In this document: piece after piece, positions 52,502 through 61,648 of the stretch | Position numbering within the stretch: the stretch's first letter is position 1 | Layout: each line of letters starts with the position of its first letter | Assembly (NCBI GenBank): GCA_018668255.1 | Contig: JABISZ010000044.1 | Location: 31,304-95,303, forward strand | Direction: 5' to 3' | Length of the DNA: 64,000 nt | Source of the DNA: Pseudomonadota bacterium | GTDB lineage: Bacteria; Pseudomonadota; Gammaproteobacteria; Ga0077536 | Translations under genes and position numbers: made by a program | Notes under the pieces: generated by a model | Database searches by the model: none | What the model saw: the letters and a program-made list of their open reading frames with translations, nothing else | Told to the model about the DNA's origin: nothing

Positions 52502-53668
52502 CTACGAAATAACTTGGGAACTTAGCTTTTTAATGCGTGCTTGAAACCAAAGCCCAAGTGATACCATTCCTAGGCTAGCCACAACAAATAGTGTGCCGTA
52601 GCCATAATCATCTACAAGCACGCCAAACACAAATACACCAATACCTTGTCCGAAGAAAAGCATGAATGCCCATAATGACATAGCGGCCCCACGAGCATCG
52701 ATTGACAGCTCTGTTGCGCGTGTTTGCATCGTATTGTGGATCAAGTAGAAACCAAAGCCTGCAAAGAAAAAAGCAGCGAAAGCGATCCACCATGATGGAG
52801 CGTAAGCCAGAACGAACAAGGCAAAGCCCATCACTAATCCGCCACTTGTTGCCAGACCGCGTTCACCAAGCTTCGGCACTAGCCAATTGACACTAGCAAC
52901 GTAACACAACCCCCCTACCCCATAAGCGGACAAAGTAAGCCCTATTAAACTATAATCAAGATGATGAACTTGGCGTAAATACGCTCCAAAATAGGCCATA
53001 GGACCAAAGACGAAGAAGCCTTCCAATGTGACGGCAATCATAGCAGTCCGAGCGGGTCCTTCACGGAAAAGACTAGCATAGAGCCGAATGACAGGGCCTA
53101 CAGCTAACGGTTCTTCAGACAAAATTTCTTTTTGGACATGCCGCCACAAAAAGATGCACAACAGACAACACCAAAACCCAAGAAAGAAAAAAACCTGCCG
53201 CCATTCGAAATACTCAACAGCAATCCCACCAAAAAAGGCACCACCAATACTCCCCCAAATAATGCCATTTATGTACTTCCCAATAACAAGCTGACGTGAT
53301 TCATAAGGTACTTCATCGGCTATATACGCCATAGCTAGAGGGATAGTACCTGCCATAGACAGGCCAGAAAGAAATCTCATAACAACAAGTTGTGTTAGTG
53401 ATTGACTAAATCCGGAGCCCACAACGAAAATAACAGATAAAGTAAGCGACCCTGCTATAACACGCAATTTTCCAACTCTGTCTGCTATAGGACCGCAAAA
53501 GAGCTGCGCCAGACCATAAGGGACTGCAAAAGCAGCTACGACAATCCCAGCTTCCCCAACTAGAATTGAAAAATCTTTCGCAATAACCGGTAACAATGGC
53601 CCGGTGACATTCATCACCGCGACCACGAGAAAACTCATCAAACTTAGCAGCTTTATTGTAAGGTTCAC
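52502..53668 (-). CDS. MFS transporter (drug-efflux-like)
   Basis: 388 residues with 12 predicted helices. The motif-A loop reads FCGPIADRVGKLRV and the helix-5 region AYIADEVPYESRQLVIGKY..GSIGGAFFGG, typical of the DHA1 efflux branch (arabinose-efflux/multidrug type). Start is a GTG at 53668 with no clear ribosome site; ATG 53638 (codon 11), in the first helix, is less likely. Inner membrane. Isolated, so the transported compound is not known. Confidence 0.87.
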   Translation of the reverse strand: MNLTIKLLSLMSFLVVAVMNVTGPLLPVIAKDFSILVGEAGIVVAAFAVPYGLAQLFCGPIADRVGKLRVIAGSLTLSVIFVVGSGFSQSLTQLVVMRFLSGLSMAGTIPLAMAYIADEVPYESRQLVIGKYINGIIWGSIGGAFFGGIAVEYFEWRQVFFFLGFWCCLLCIFLWRHVQKEILSEEPLAVGPVIRLYASLFREGPARTAMIAVTLEGFFVFGPMAYFGAYLRQVHHLDYSLIGLTLSAYGVGGLCYVASVNWLVPKLGERGLATSGGLVMGFALFVLAYAPSWWIAFAAFFFAGFGFYLIHNTMQTRATELSIDARGAAMSLWAFMLFFGQGIGVFVFGVLVDDYGYGTLFVVASLGMVSLGLWFQARIKKLSSQVIS

Positions 53669-53836
53669 GGTATGAGGACAGCCTTGAGTATTAAAAGAAT
53701 AAGCGGCAATAGCTAATTAAAAATCTTGATTGTATCATTCTATAGAATGCAGACTGGCGTACTCGTCATAACTTCAGTGCGCGAACAATAGCTTGAAGCT
53801 GACTTCAACGCTAGAAGAACTTAAAAAAGGAATCCT

Positions 53837-54838
53837 ATGAAAGCTATTCTAAGCATTAACCCCGGCGGGCCGGATACTCTCCAACTTAAAGATATTGATG
53901 CTCCTATCCCAGGACCTGAAGAAGTTAGGATTAGAATACGTGCCTGTGGAGTTAATTACCCTGACACACTAATTATTGAAGACAAATATCAGTTTAGACC
54001 CGATCGACCTTTTTCTCCGGGAGGAGAAGTGGCCGGAGAAATCGATGCGATAGGCAGTGAGGTGCTAAGCCATAAGGTGGGGGATCGCGTGATTGGTCAT
54101 TTAGGATGGGGAGGGATGGCTGAACAAGCAATAACTACACCTGATAAATGCATGCCTATCCCTGACGGGATGAAAGATTATGAAGCAGCTGCTTTTATGT
54201 TCACCTATGGAACTTCTTATCATGCGCTAAAACAGCGCGGTAATTTGCAGGCTGGAGAAACATTATTAGTTTTAGGTGCCGCAGGAGGCGTAGGACTTGC
54301 TGCCGTCGAACTCGGGAAAGCCATGGGCGCTAATGTCATTGCTGCGGCCTCGACTGAAGAAAAAGTTGCTTTAGCCGTATCTCGTGGAGCAAGCAAGGGA
54401 ATCGTATATCCCAAAGGACCATTCGACAAAACCCAGACAAAAGAACTATCAAAGCTATTCAAGGAAGCCGTTGGTAGTAAGGGAGCAAACGTAATATATG
54501 ACGCTATTGGCGGGTCTTATGCCGAAGCATCTCTGCGCAGCATCGCTTGGGAAGGAAGATTTTTAGTCGTAGGCTTTCCATCTGGAATTCCTAGTATTCC
54601 ATTGAATTTGCCGTTATTAAAAGGATGCCAGATTGCAGGCGTATTCTGGGGCTCTTTTTGCGAACGGCAGCCGGTCGAAAATACGCAAAACGTGCATGAG
54701 CTTTATGAGTTATTTAAAGGCAAAAAGATTAGACCGTATGTTTCAGCACGATACCCACTGGCGGAATCGTCCCAAGCTATAAAAGATCTCTCAGAACGGC
54801 GAGCTATGGGTAAGATAGTAGTTACTATGGATGACTAA
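53837..54838 (+). CDS. NADPH:quinone oxidoreductase (zinc-free MDR family)
   Basis: 333 residues. ACGVNYPDTLIIEDKYQFRPDRPFSPGGEVAGE opens the GroES-like half and lacks the zinc-binding cysteines of alcohol dehydrogenases. VLGAAGGVGLAAVELGKAMG is the NADPH Rossmann motif, and FLVVGFPSGIPSIPLNLPLLKG is a quinone-oxidoreductase/acryloyl-CoA-reductase-like loop. It reduces quinones or enones. AAAAAAGGAATCCT precedes the ATG. Sits 123 nt upstream of the quinoprotein operon in the same direction; may belong to it. Confidence 0.9.
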   Translation: MKAILSINPGGPDTLQLKDIDAPIPGPEEVRIRIRACGVNYPDTLIIEDKYQFRPDRPFSPGGEVAGEIDAIGSEVLSHKVGDRVIGHLGWGGMAEQAITTPDKCMPIPDGMKDYEAAAFMFTYGTSYHALKQRGNLQAGETLLVLGAAGGVGLAAVELGKAMGANVIAAASTEEKVALAVSRGASKGIVYPKGPFDKTQTKELSKLFKEAVGSKGANVIYDAIGGSYAEASLRSIAWEGRFLVVGFPSGIPSIPLNLPLLKGCQIAGVFWGSFCERQPVENTQNVHELYELFKGKKIRPYVSARYPLAESSQAIKDLSERRAMGKIVVTMDD

Positions 54839-54961
54839 AACATCGCGTAAATGCTCTTTTTCTCCGATTAACTATGTCGCTTACAAAAAAGCTTCCATGC
54901 TGCAGCAGAATTTGTAACTATTGTGCTAAATCTGATTTTATTAGACTAAAGGGGAAAATCC

Positions 54962-56797
54962 GTGCGAGTTATTTTTACGCTATTTCTTTTAATTGGCGCT
55001 CTGACTCAAGGTCAAGCAGCCCACCATGAAACTGACGAAGGTGCTGATGTTTTTCAGGCGAACTGCGCATACTGCCATAACCAAAATCTACCTCGTATGC
55101 CGACACGAGATCAGCTTCTAGAAAGGGAGGTAAAGGAAGTTTATTCTGCCATCACCAGCGGAATAATGGCTCCTTACTCTAGAGATTTATCTCCGGATGA
55201 AAGACGCTCCGTGAGCGAGTATGTCACAGGTAAAAAACTAGGCGACTACGCATCCGGAGCTGCAGCAATACCCAAGGAAGCATATTGCGCTAATCAGACA
55301 AAATCTCCAGTAAGAAATGCCAGTTCAGGCTGGAATAGCTGGGGCAATGACAATGCTAATACACGCTTTCAGACAGAAGAAAAAGCGGGATTTACCGCAA
55401 GTGATGTTCCTAACCTCAAATACAAATGGGCGTTTGGCGTTCCGGCAGTTTCAAGTATGTCAGGACAACCAACAATCGCAGATGGCAAACTGTTCTTTGG
55501 CACTTGGTCGGGTCTTCTCGTTGCGCTCGATGCCGAATCTGGCTGTGCCCTCTGGGTGTATGAAGCTGGTAGCGGGATTAGAACAGCAATCTCATTAGGG
55601 GAGCTCAGCGATGGGTCTATCAGCTTGTTTTTTGGAGATCTAAGTGGAAAAGTTTACTCCATAAATCCGAATACTGGACAAAAAAATTGGGCGATTCAGG
55701 GAGATGACCACGACCATGCTCGCATTACAGGAACACCCGTTTATTACGATAATCGACTTTATGTTCCGCTATCATCTCTGGAAGAAGTCGCTGGAGCAAT
55801 GCCTGACTATGAATGTTGTACATTTAGAGGCGGCTTACTGAGTGTTGATGCACAGACTGGCGAGACTATTTGGAAGACATACACCGTAGCTGAGCCGACG
55901 AAACAAGGCAAAAATAAACTTGGTGTACAGATCTGGGCGCCAAATGGAGCCGCGATTTGGACGGCTCCAACACTTGATCCTGAAACGAGAACAATCTATG
56001 CGGTCACAGGAGACAGTTACTCTCATCCTGCCGCACCTGAATCAGATGCAGTGATGGCCTTTGATATGGATACTGGTGACATTAAATGGACAACACAAAC
56101 CTTAGCAGGCGATGCGTTCACAACTGCCTGCCTTTCTCCGGAGACCATGGACTCTTGCCCCGACAACCATGGACCGGATCTTGATTTCGGCAGCTCTCCT
56201 ATCCTCGTCACAAACTCCGAAGGGGAGCGATTGTTATTGGCAGGCCAAAAATCAGGCTGGCTCTATGCGCTTATACCTTCATCAGGGGCACTAAAATGGA
56301 AAGTAAAAGTAGGTCCCGGAGGAGTTGTCGGTGGTATTGAGTGGGGCTTTGCAGTGGATAAATCTAAAGCTTATGTCGCCATAGCCGGTGCCTGGGAACT
56401 TGGGCCAGGAGAAGCTGGTGGAATAAGTGCAATTGATCTCAACACTGGAGCAATTATTTGGAAAGCACCCCCTTCCCAAACCAGTTGTTCCAAAGTCAAA
56501 GAGCGATGTAACACGGGTCAGCTGGCCGCCGTGACTGCGATAGACGGCGCGGTGTTCTCAGGTAGCTTGGACGGTTATTTACGTGCTTATGACTCAACTA
56601 GTGGAGAGGTAATCTGGGAATATGACACCCGCAATACTTATGACAGTGTAAACGGTATTAAAGCCATGGGTGGCTCCCTTAACGGTCCCGGTCCTGCTAT
56701 TGCTGCAGGACACCTTTATGTGAACTCAGGGTATGGTATGTGGAATATGTGGCTTCCTGGAAATGCGCTCATAGCGTTCAGCGTTAACGGAGAATAG
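54962..56797 (+). CDS. cytochrome c-PQQ dehydrogenase fusion (polyvinyl-alcohol-dehydrogenase-like)
   Basis: 611 residues. Signal peptide (1-20, ending GQAA), a class I cytochrome c domain with NCAYCHNQ (C35, C38, H39) and SGIMAPYS as likely Met ligand, then an eight-bladed quinoprotein propeller from ~150. The latter has repeated TG-x-W blade ends (LFFGTWSGLLVALDAESG, INPNTGQKNW), and a YECCTFRGG cysteine pair as in PVA dehydrogenases. It oxidises an alcohol or aldehyde in the periplasm and passes electrons to the haem, which depends on the ccm genes. The start is GTG with AAAGGGGAAAATCC. First gene of a six-gene operon. Confidence 0.88.
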   Translation: MRVIFTLFLLIGALTQGQAAHHETDEGADVFQANCAYCHNQNLPRMPTRDQLLEREVKEVYSAITSGIMAPYSRDLSPDERRSVSEYVTGKKLGDYASGAAAIPKEAYCANQTKSPVRNASSGWNSWGNDNANTRFQTEEKAGFTASDVPNLKYKWAFGVPAVSSMSGQPTIADGKLFFGTWSGLLVALDAESGCALWVYEAGSGIRTAISLGELSDGSISLFFGDLSGKVYSINPNTGQKNWAIQGDDHDHARITGTPVYYDNRLYVPLSSLEEVAGAMPDYECCTFRGGLLSVDAQTGETIWKTYTVAEPTKQGKNKLGVQIWAPNGAAIWTAPTLDPETRTIYAVTGDSYSHPAAPESDAVMAFDMDTGDIKWTTQTLAGDAFTTACLSPETMDSCPDNHGPDLDFGSSPILVTNSEGERLLLAGQKSGWLYALIPSSGALKWKVKVGPGGVVGGIEWGFAVDKSKAYVAIAGAWELGPGEAGGISAIDLNTGAIIWKAPPSQTSCSKVKERCNTGQLAAVTAIDGAVFSGSLDGYLRAYDSTSGEVIWEYDTRNTYDSVNGIKAMGGSLNGPGPAIAAGHLYVNSGYGMWNMWLPGNALIAFSVNGE

Positions 56798-56801
56798 ATA
56801 T

Positions 56802-57644
56802 ATGTCAGATAGAATTGAGCTTTCCGATATCAAAAATAAATATGTAGCCGTTGAGGATGCCCGCAAGATGCCAGGGTTGAGAATGGTACTAGGTGCTTAT
56901 CCTGTTCCCGGGCCTTGGCGAGAATCTTGCAAAGGACTGTTCTATGTAAAGGGTCTATCGTATACCTGTGTAAAGACAGCTAATCGGGATGAATCTGATC
57001 TCGCACTGGGAATGAATGGCTCGCAAAGCGAACTCCTATCTTGGACTAGTCAAGCGAGTGCACCAGTAGCTATTTGGCAGGATGAGAGGCCTAGGTACAG
57101 TTGGATCGACCAAATCAACCTGGCCGAGAGGTTAGAACCTGAGCCAAGACTAGTCCCAAAAAATTCGGCCGATAGAGTCCTTATGTTTGGCCTTATTAAT
57201 GAGCTCGCGGGGGAATTTGGTGCTGCTTGGATGGGAAGACATATACTGGTAAAAACAGCATATCAGGTAGCAAAAGAAAGTGACGGTGATACAGGGTTTG
57301 CAGATACATTAGGAGGAAAGTACGGCTATTCCGATGATGCTTTAAAAGATGCAAATAGAAGAATAGTGGAAGTTTTCGATCAATTAGATGCCCAATTAGC
57401 AATACAAAAAGAAAAAGGGTCTAAGTACTTAATTGGCGATTGCTTGACCGCGTTGGATATCTACCACGCATGCTTTTTCGGCCTATTCAAACCTATGGAA
57501 CAAGAACGGTGCCCTATAGCAACAGACTTTCGGCCATTTTATGAATGTAAAGAAGCTGAAGTCCTCAAGGCATTAAGTCCCAGTCTGCAAGAACATAGGG
57601 ACTACATCTATGAAAACTACCTAGAACTACCAGTAGTATTTTAA
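56802..57644 (+). CDS. glutathione S-transferase-like protein
   Basis: 280 residues, longer than typical GSTs (~220). An N-terminal thioredoxin-like region (LRMVLGAYPVPGPWRESCKGLFYVKGLSYTCV) with a Cys in WRESCKG and the motif APVAIW is followed by a helical C-terminal domain (YLIGDCLTALDIYHACFF), the usual GST end signature. The canonical Ser/Tyr is not clear. Starts 5 nt after the quinoprotein stop. It may conjugate or reductively cleave a product of that dehydrogenase, as LigE/F-type GSTs do with aryl ethers; inference only. Confidence 0.8.
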   Translation: MSDRIELSDIKNKYVAVEDARKMPGLRMVLGAYPVPGPWRESCKGLFYVKGLSYTCVKTANRDESDLALGMNGSQSELLSWTSQASAPVAIWQDERPRYSWIDQINLAERLEPEPRLVPKNSADRVLMFGLINELAGEFGAAWMGRHILVKTAYQVAKESDGDTGFADTLGGKYGYSDDALKDANRRIVEVFDQLDAQLAIQKEKGSKYLIGDCLTALDIYHACFFGLFKPMEQERCPIATDFRPFYECKEAEVLKALSPSLQEHRDYIYENYLELPVVF

Positions 57645-57663
57645 ATAATAAAACGGAGAAAAA

Positions 57664-58032
57664 ATGAACGGTTACACAACACTAGGAACAAATAACTTGG
57701 AACGCGCGTCTAAATTTTATGACGAGCTCCTATCCGAAATGAATGGCAGTAGAGTGATGGAAAACGAACGTATGGTTATGTGGTCCACCGGTGCCGATAA
57801 ACCCACAGTGGCGGTCCTGAAACCATTCAATGGTGAGCCTGCTGCCGCTGGTAACGGCTCCATGTTAGGTATTAGCTGTGACTCTCATAGCGTGGTAGAC
57901 AAAGTTCATGCGAAAGCACTTAGTTTAGGTGCTGACGATGAAGGTGCACCTGGAAACCGAACAGAAGCATTCTATGGCGGATATATCCGAGACTTGGACG
58001 GAAATAAAATCGTCTTTTTTAAAATGGGCTAA
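57664..58032 (+). CDS. VOC/glyoxalase-superfamily protein
   Basis: 122 residues, single VOC unit pair. YTTLGTNNLERASKFYDELLSEM opens and YIRDLDGNKIVFFKMG closes, both typical. The first metal-ligand histidine usual at the fold start is absent (GYTTLGTNN), while GGYIRDLDGNKI carries the second half; many such proteins are metal-free. GAAAAA-type ribosome site (CGGAGAAAAA) before ATG. 19 nt after the GST-like gene. Role in the operon unknown. Confidence 0.84.
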   Translation: MNGYTTLGTNNLERASKFYDELLSEMNGSRVMENERMVMWSTGADKPTVAVLKPFNGEPAAAGNGSMLGISCDSHSVVDKVHAKALSLGADDEGAPGNRTEAFYGGYIRDLDGNKIVFFKMG

Positions 58033-58051
58033 CTAAAGAGAAAATAATTTA

Positions 58052-58507
58052 GTGTTTGACCAAGGCTCTGATATTTACTTTGACGACATTAAAGTAGGGG
58101 ATGAAGGCACCTTTGGTCCTTACCATGTAGGAAAAGAAGAATTACTAGCGTTTAACAAACGCTGGGATCCTCTCCCAATTCATTTAGACGATGATGAAGC
58201 CCGCAAGCGTGGCTTTAAAGGGTTAACTGCGTCAGGACAATATACACTCTGTATAAAACAACTAATGCTTAATCAGGCCGACTGGACCCCTGCTGTTATA
58301 GGGGCTCTTGGGTTCGATGAGATGAGATTTCTAGAACCCGTCTATCCAGAAGATGATATTCGGCTCCACGTAAAATGTCTCAAATCTAGGGCGTCCAAAA
58401 GCAAACCTGACAGAGGGATCATAACGTGGATGTTTAAATTGCTGAATCAAAACAATGACGTAGTTCTCCATTACAAAGATACTGTCATGTTTGGTCGCAA
58501 ACCCTGA
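58052..58507 (+). CDS. MaoC-like hot-dog dehydratase
   Basis: 151 residues, GTG start 19 nt after the VOC gene. FDDIKVGDEGTFGPYHVGKEELLAFNKRWDPLPIHLD is the MaoC opening, with D39 and H44 as the likely hydratase pair; the usual Asn before the Pro is changed to Leu. GFKGLTASGQYTL is the overhanging segment typical of the family. May hydrate enoyl-CoA or bind an acyl chain without catalysis. Its inclusion suggests a CoA-linked step in this operon. Confidence 0.84.
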   Translation: MFDQGSDIYFDDIKVGDEGTFGPYHVGKEELLAFNKRWDPLPIHLDDDEARKRGFKGLTASGQYTLCIKQLMLNQADWTPAVIGALGFDEMRFLEPVYPEDDIRLHVKCLKSRASKSKPDRGIITWMFKLLNQNNDVVLHYKDTVMFGRKP

Positions 58508-58565
58508 CCCTATCTTTGTGGAGCAATCAGGTGCATATTATTAGATATAGAGAGGGAGATGCACT

Positions 58566-59039
58566 ATGAGCACAGAAGATCTAAGCCAGAAAGTCGCTAT
58601 GTTAATTGCGATAGAAGACATAAAAAATCTAAAAGCCACTTATTGCACTTACTGCGACTCAGACTATGATCCAAAAGAGTTGTCTAACTTGTTTGTAGAA
58701 GACGGAGTTTGGGATGGCGGACCTGAGTTTGGGAAACACACAGGGAAGCAAGCCATTCATGATTTTTTTGTTAGCGCGTCCGGTAGTATTGTTTTTGCAG
58801 CACACCTAGTCATGAATCCTATTATTAACGTGAACGGTAACAGCGGTAATGGGAAATGGCGACTTCTCATGCCGTGCACGGTCAACGATGAAAATGGCAC
58901 TCCAGAATCACGCTGGTTACTCTCTGCTTATACAGAGGAGTATGTGAAAGTTGGAGAAAAATGGCTTTTTAAATCACTGATCGTCGACTCACAATTTTAT
59001 GCTGCACATCTGGATGGTTGGGTAACCGAAACGACTTAA
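58566..59039 (+). CDS. SnoaL/NTF2-like protein 1
   Basis: 157 residues. IEDIKNLKATYCTYCDSDYDPKELSNLFVEDGVWDGG is the characteristic N-terminal helix plus strand of SnoaL-like polyketide-cyclase/ring-hydroxylating-subunit folds. No catalytic set is obvious. GAGGGAGATGCACT precedes the ATG, 58 nt after the MaoC gene. This type binds small hydrophobic ligands and may act as a dehydratase or isomerase. Cytoplasmic. Confidence 0.82.
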   Translation: MSTEDLSQKVAMLIAIEDIKNLKATYCTYCDSDYDPKELSNLFVEDGVWDGGPEFGKHTGKQAIHDFFVSASGSIVFAAHLVMNPIINVNGNSGNGKWRLLMPCTVNDENGTPESRWLLSAYTEEYVKVGEKWLFKSLIVDSQFYAAHLDGWVTETT

Positions 59040-59063
59040 AGTTTTTTTTAATAGGGGAAAAAC

Positions 59064-59465
59064 ATGAGTAACAATTTACAAACTGTATTTGAGACCTGGA
59101 CTAGCGCACTAAATACTGGAGAACTAAAAGCTTTTTATGATCTGATGGATGACGACATGGTGATTTTTGATGAAGATATCCCTTGGCGCTTCAGTAAAAA
59201 TGACTTTGAAAGCCACATCGGTTTCCACGTACCAAACTGGGAATCTTTCGAATGGATCCCTAGAGAAATGCGCTACCAAACCAGAGGGACTACAGGAATA
59301 GTCTCTGGCTATTCGACCTTCAGAGGCAAGCCCAAAGATTGTGGGTTCCGACAACGCTTCATGACGTTCACTCAAACTTGGTTAAAGCGCAAAGATGCCT
59401 GGTCTTTGATCTGTTGGCATCAGGGCCCACTGCATGGCCAGATTGACGGAGCCTCGCCAAGCTAA
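59064..59465 (+). CDS. SnoaL/NTF2-like protein 2
   Basis: 133 residues, SnoaL_3-type. LQTVFETWTSALNTGELKAFYDLMDDDMVIFDEDIPWRF starts the cone-shaped NTF2 fold, and WSLICWHQGPLHGQ ends it. It follows NTF2-like protein 1 by 24 nt behind AGGGGAAAAAC, with low obvious similarity to it, so not a recent duplicate. Last gene of the operon, convergent 4 nt from the M18 aminopeptidase. Ligand-binding or isomerase role is inference. Confidence 0.82.
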   Translation: MSNNLQTVFETWTSALNTGELKAFYDLMDDDMVIFDEDIPWRFSKNDFESHIGFHVPNWESFEWIPREMRYQTRGTTGIVSGYSTFRGKPKDCGFRQRFMTFTQTWLKRKDAWSLICWHQGPLHGQIDGASPS

Positions 59466-59469
59466 AAGA

Positions 59470-60759
59470 CTACGCTACTTCGATTGAGGGTAGCTCAAAT
59501 AAGCCGCAGAGCAAAGAATAGAGGGCATCTAAGTCTCGGGCCCCTGCGAGTTCTCTAATTGAATGCATCCCAAACGTTGGTATGCCGACATCCAAAGCTT
59601 TTACGCCAAGACGAGTGCTTGTTAAAGGACCAATAGTACTTCCGCACCCTATGTCCGAGCGCGAAACAAAAGACTGCATCGGAATATTTTTATTACGGGC
59701 GGCTAAATTCAGTATCGCAGCGGTCTCGCTATTGGTCGCATAACTTTGATTAGCATTGAATTTTAAAACGGGGCCAGCATTTAGAACAGGGCCATGTGAT
59801 TGATCATGCTTCTCTAGAAAATTCGGATGAAGCCCATGAGCATTGTCCGCAGATACTAAAAGAGACCTAGACATGACTGAAGAAAATTTTGCTGCATCGC
59901 CGACCAGGCGCACGAGGACACTCTCCAGTAGATCGCTTCTCGCTCCTGCAAACGATCCACTGCCAACTTCTTCATGGTCATTACAAATTAATAGTTGTGT
60001 ATCCACAGAACTAGAATCGATCAGTGCTTTAAGACCAATCCAACAACTGACTAAATTATCTAACCGGCTCCCAGCGATAAATGCCTCATCCAAACCGATT
60101 ATCGCAGCGGGGTTCGTATCATAAAGGGATAGCTCAAAATCAGATACGACATCAGTCTTTTTAGCCAATTGAGAGTCTACTAGTTTATCAAGAATTAACT
60201 GCTTTAGATTAAATTTATCTGTCCCAGATAGTCCAACGACAGGTGGAAGCATTGTCTGAGGATTCACCTTACGCCCGCTATTCGCTTCTCGATCCAAATG
60301 TATTGCTAGACTAGGAATAAAAGCAATCGGAGTTTCAAAATCTATAAGCCTACTGAACAAAATCTTATCAGTAGACATCAAGGTGACTCTTCCTGCCAGT
60401 GAAAGGTCTCTATCGAACCAAGGGTTCATTAAAACGCCACCATACGGCTCAACACCCAGTTGCACATAGCCGTCATGTTCCACAACTGCATTAGGTTTAA
60501 GCTTAAGGCAGGGACTATCAGTATGAGCCCCAACCATCCGTACACCAACCATGGAACCCTTGTCTGACACACGGAATGCAACCAGTGATGAGTTATTCCT
60601 GACTACAAAATATTGTCCTGAGGGCTCCAACTTTTCGCTTTCACTCTCACGCAACTCCTTAAATCCATGCTTTACAAGCTCTGTACGCATATTTTTAACT
60701 GCATGAAAAGGTGTCGGAGATCTATTTATAAAATCTAGCAAATTTTTGTTCACACTCAT
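59470..60759 (-). CDS. apeB: M18 family aminopeptidase
   Basis: 429 residues, standard M18 length. Zinc ligands and motifs: VGAHTDSPCLKLKP (His), ICNDHEEVGSGSFAGA (Glu pair), SADNAHGLHPNF, SDIGCGSTIGPLTS and C-terminal GMHSIREL. Cuts N-terminal residues, usually acidic or neutral, from peptides in the cytoplasm. LDFINRSPTPFHAVKNM opens the fold as in aspartyl aminopeptidases. Unrelated to the neighbouring operon by function; housekeeping. Confidence 0.94.
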   Translation of the reverse strand: MSVNKNLLDFINRSPTPFHAVKNMRTELVKHGFKELRESESEKLEPSGQYFVVRNNSSLVAFRVSDKGSMVGVRMVGAHTDSPCLKLKPNAVVEHDGYVQLGVEPYGGVLMNPWFDRDLSLAGRVTLMSTDKILFSRLIDFETPIAFIPSLAIHLDREANSGRKVNPQTMLPPVVGLSGTDKFNLKQLILDKLVDSQLAKKTDVVSDFELSLYDTNPAAIIGLDEAFIAGSRLDNLVSCWIGLKALIDSSSVDTQLLICNDHEEVGSGSFAGARSDLLESVLVRLVGDAAKFSSVMSRSLLVSADNAHGLHPNFLEKHDQSHGPVLNAGPVLKFNANQSYATNSETAAILNLAARNKNIPMQSFVSRSDIGCGSTIGPLTSTRLGVKALDVGIPTFGMHSIRELAGARDLDALYSLLCGLFELPSIEVA

Positions 60760-60858
60760 ATTTCCACGCCTAATAGTCTTAATTTAAAGATCAATCGGAT
60801 TTGTTGCTATATTAAACCAATGTTCGGAAAATGCTGCACTAACAAATGGAGTTAATTG

Positions 60859-61647
60859 ATGCCTGATCCAGTAACAATTGAAATTAGCGGCGGAATCGCA
60901 ACACTGACGCTCAATAATCCTAAAAAGCTCAATGCCTTCAGCGATGATATGCTCTTACTTCTATCAGAACTCGTTGATAAATGTGAGGACAATGACCGCG
61001 TCAAAGTGATTGTTCTAACTGGTGCGGGCAAAGCATTCTCGGCCGGTGGAGATATCTCTAATATGGGAGAAGTCGCCGACAATCGGCCGCATGTCACACG
61101 GCAATACATCAGTGACGTGATCCAAGCCTTTCCAAAGCTAATGTCAGTCTGTAAAAAACCGACTATAGCATCAATTAATGGAGTGGCGGCAGGAGGAGGA
61201 TTAGATCTTGCATTAGCTTGTGATATTAGAGTCGGCGGGGAGAGTTGCAAAATGGCCGAAACATATTGCAAAATTGGGCTTTTACCGGGAGGCGGTGGAG
61301 CGTGGTTTTTACCGCGGATAGTAGGAAAGTCGATGGCGCTAGAAATGCTTCTATCGGGAAAATTCATTGACGCCGGCGAAGCCAAGCGTATTGGTTTGAT
61401 AAATCACGTCTGGCCAGATGCAGAACTTGTGGATCAGACCCGCCTTCTCGCATCGAGTATTGCAAGGAATCCTCCGCTATCGGTTGCTCTTATTAAACAG
61501 GCAGTCAATGATGGAACCAACAATGATCTAATAACTAGTCTAGATCTTATCGCGTCTCATATTGCTATTGCTAAAAATGGTCCGGATCATATTGAAGCGA
61601 TTAACGCTTTCAAAGAAAAGCGAGAAGGCTCGTATGTTGGATTTTAA
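60859..61647 (+). CDS. enoyl-CoA hydratase/isomerase family protein
   Basis: 262 residues from ATG 60859 behind GGAG (7-nt spacing); a TTG one codon earlier is less likely. Crotonase motifs: GKAFSAGGDISNMG near 65 and INGVAAGGGLDLALACDIRVG near 105, with GLLPGGGGAWFLPR in the active-site loop, where the usual catalytic glutamates are partly replaced by Gly. It may be an isomerase or 2-step hydratase rather than a classical hydratase. Convergent with the PQQ dehydrogenase gene, stops 2 nt apart. Confidence 0.9.
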   Translation: MPDPVTIEISGGIATLTLNNPKKLNAFSDDMLLLLSELVDKCEDNDRVKVIVLTGAGKAFSAGGDISNMGEVADNRPHVTRQYISDVIQAFPKLMSVCKKPTIASINGVAAGGGLDLALACDIRVGGESCKMAETYCKIGLLPGGGGAWFLPRIVGKSMALEMLLSGKFIDAGEAKRIGLINHVWPDAELVDQTRLLASSIARNPPLSVALIKQAVNDGTNNDLITSLDLIASHIAIAKNGPDHIEAINAFKEKREGSYVGF

Positions 61648-61648
61648 C

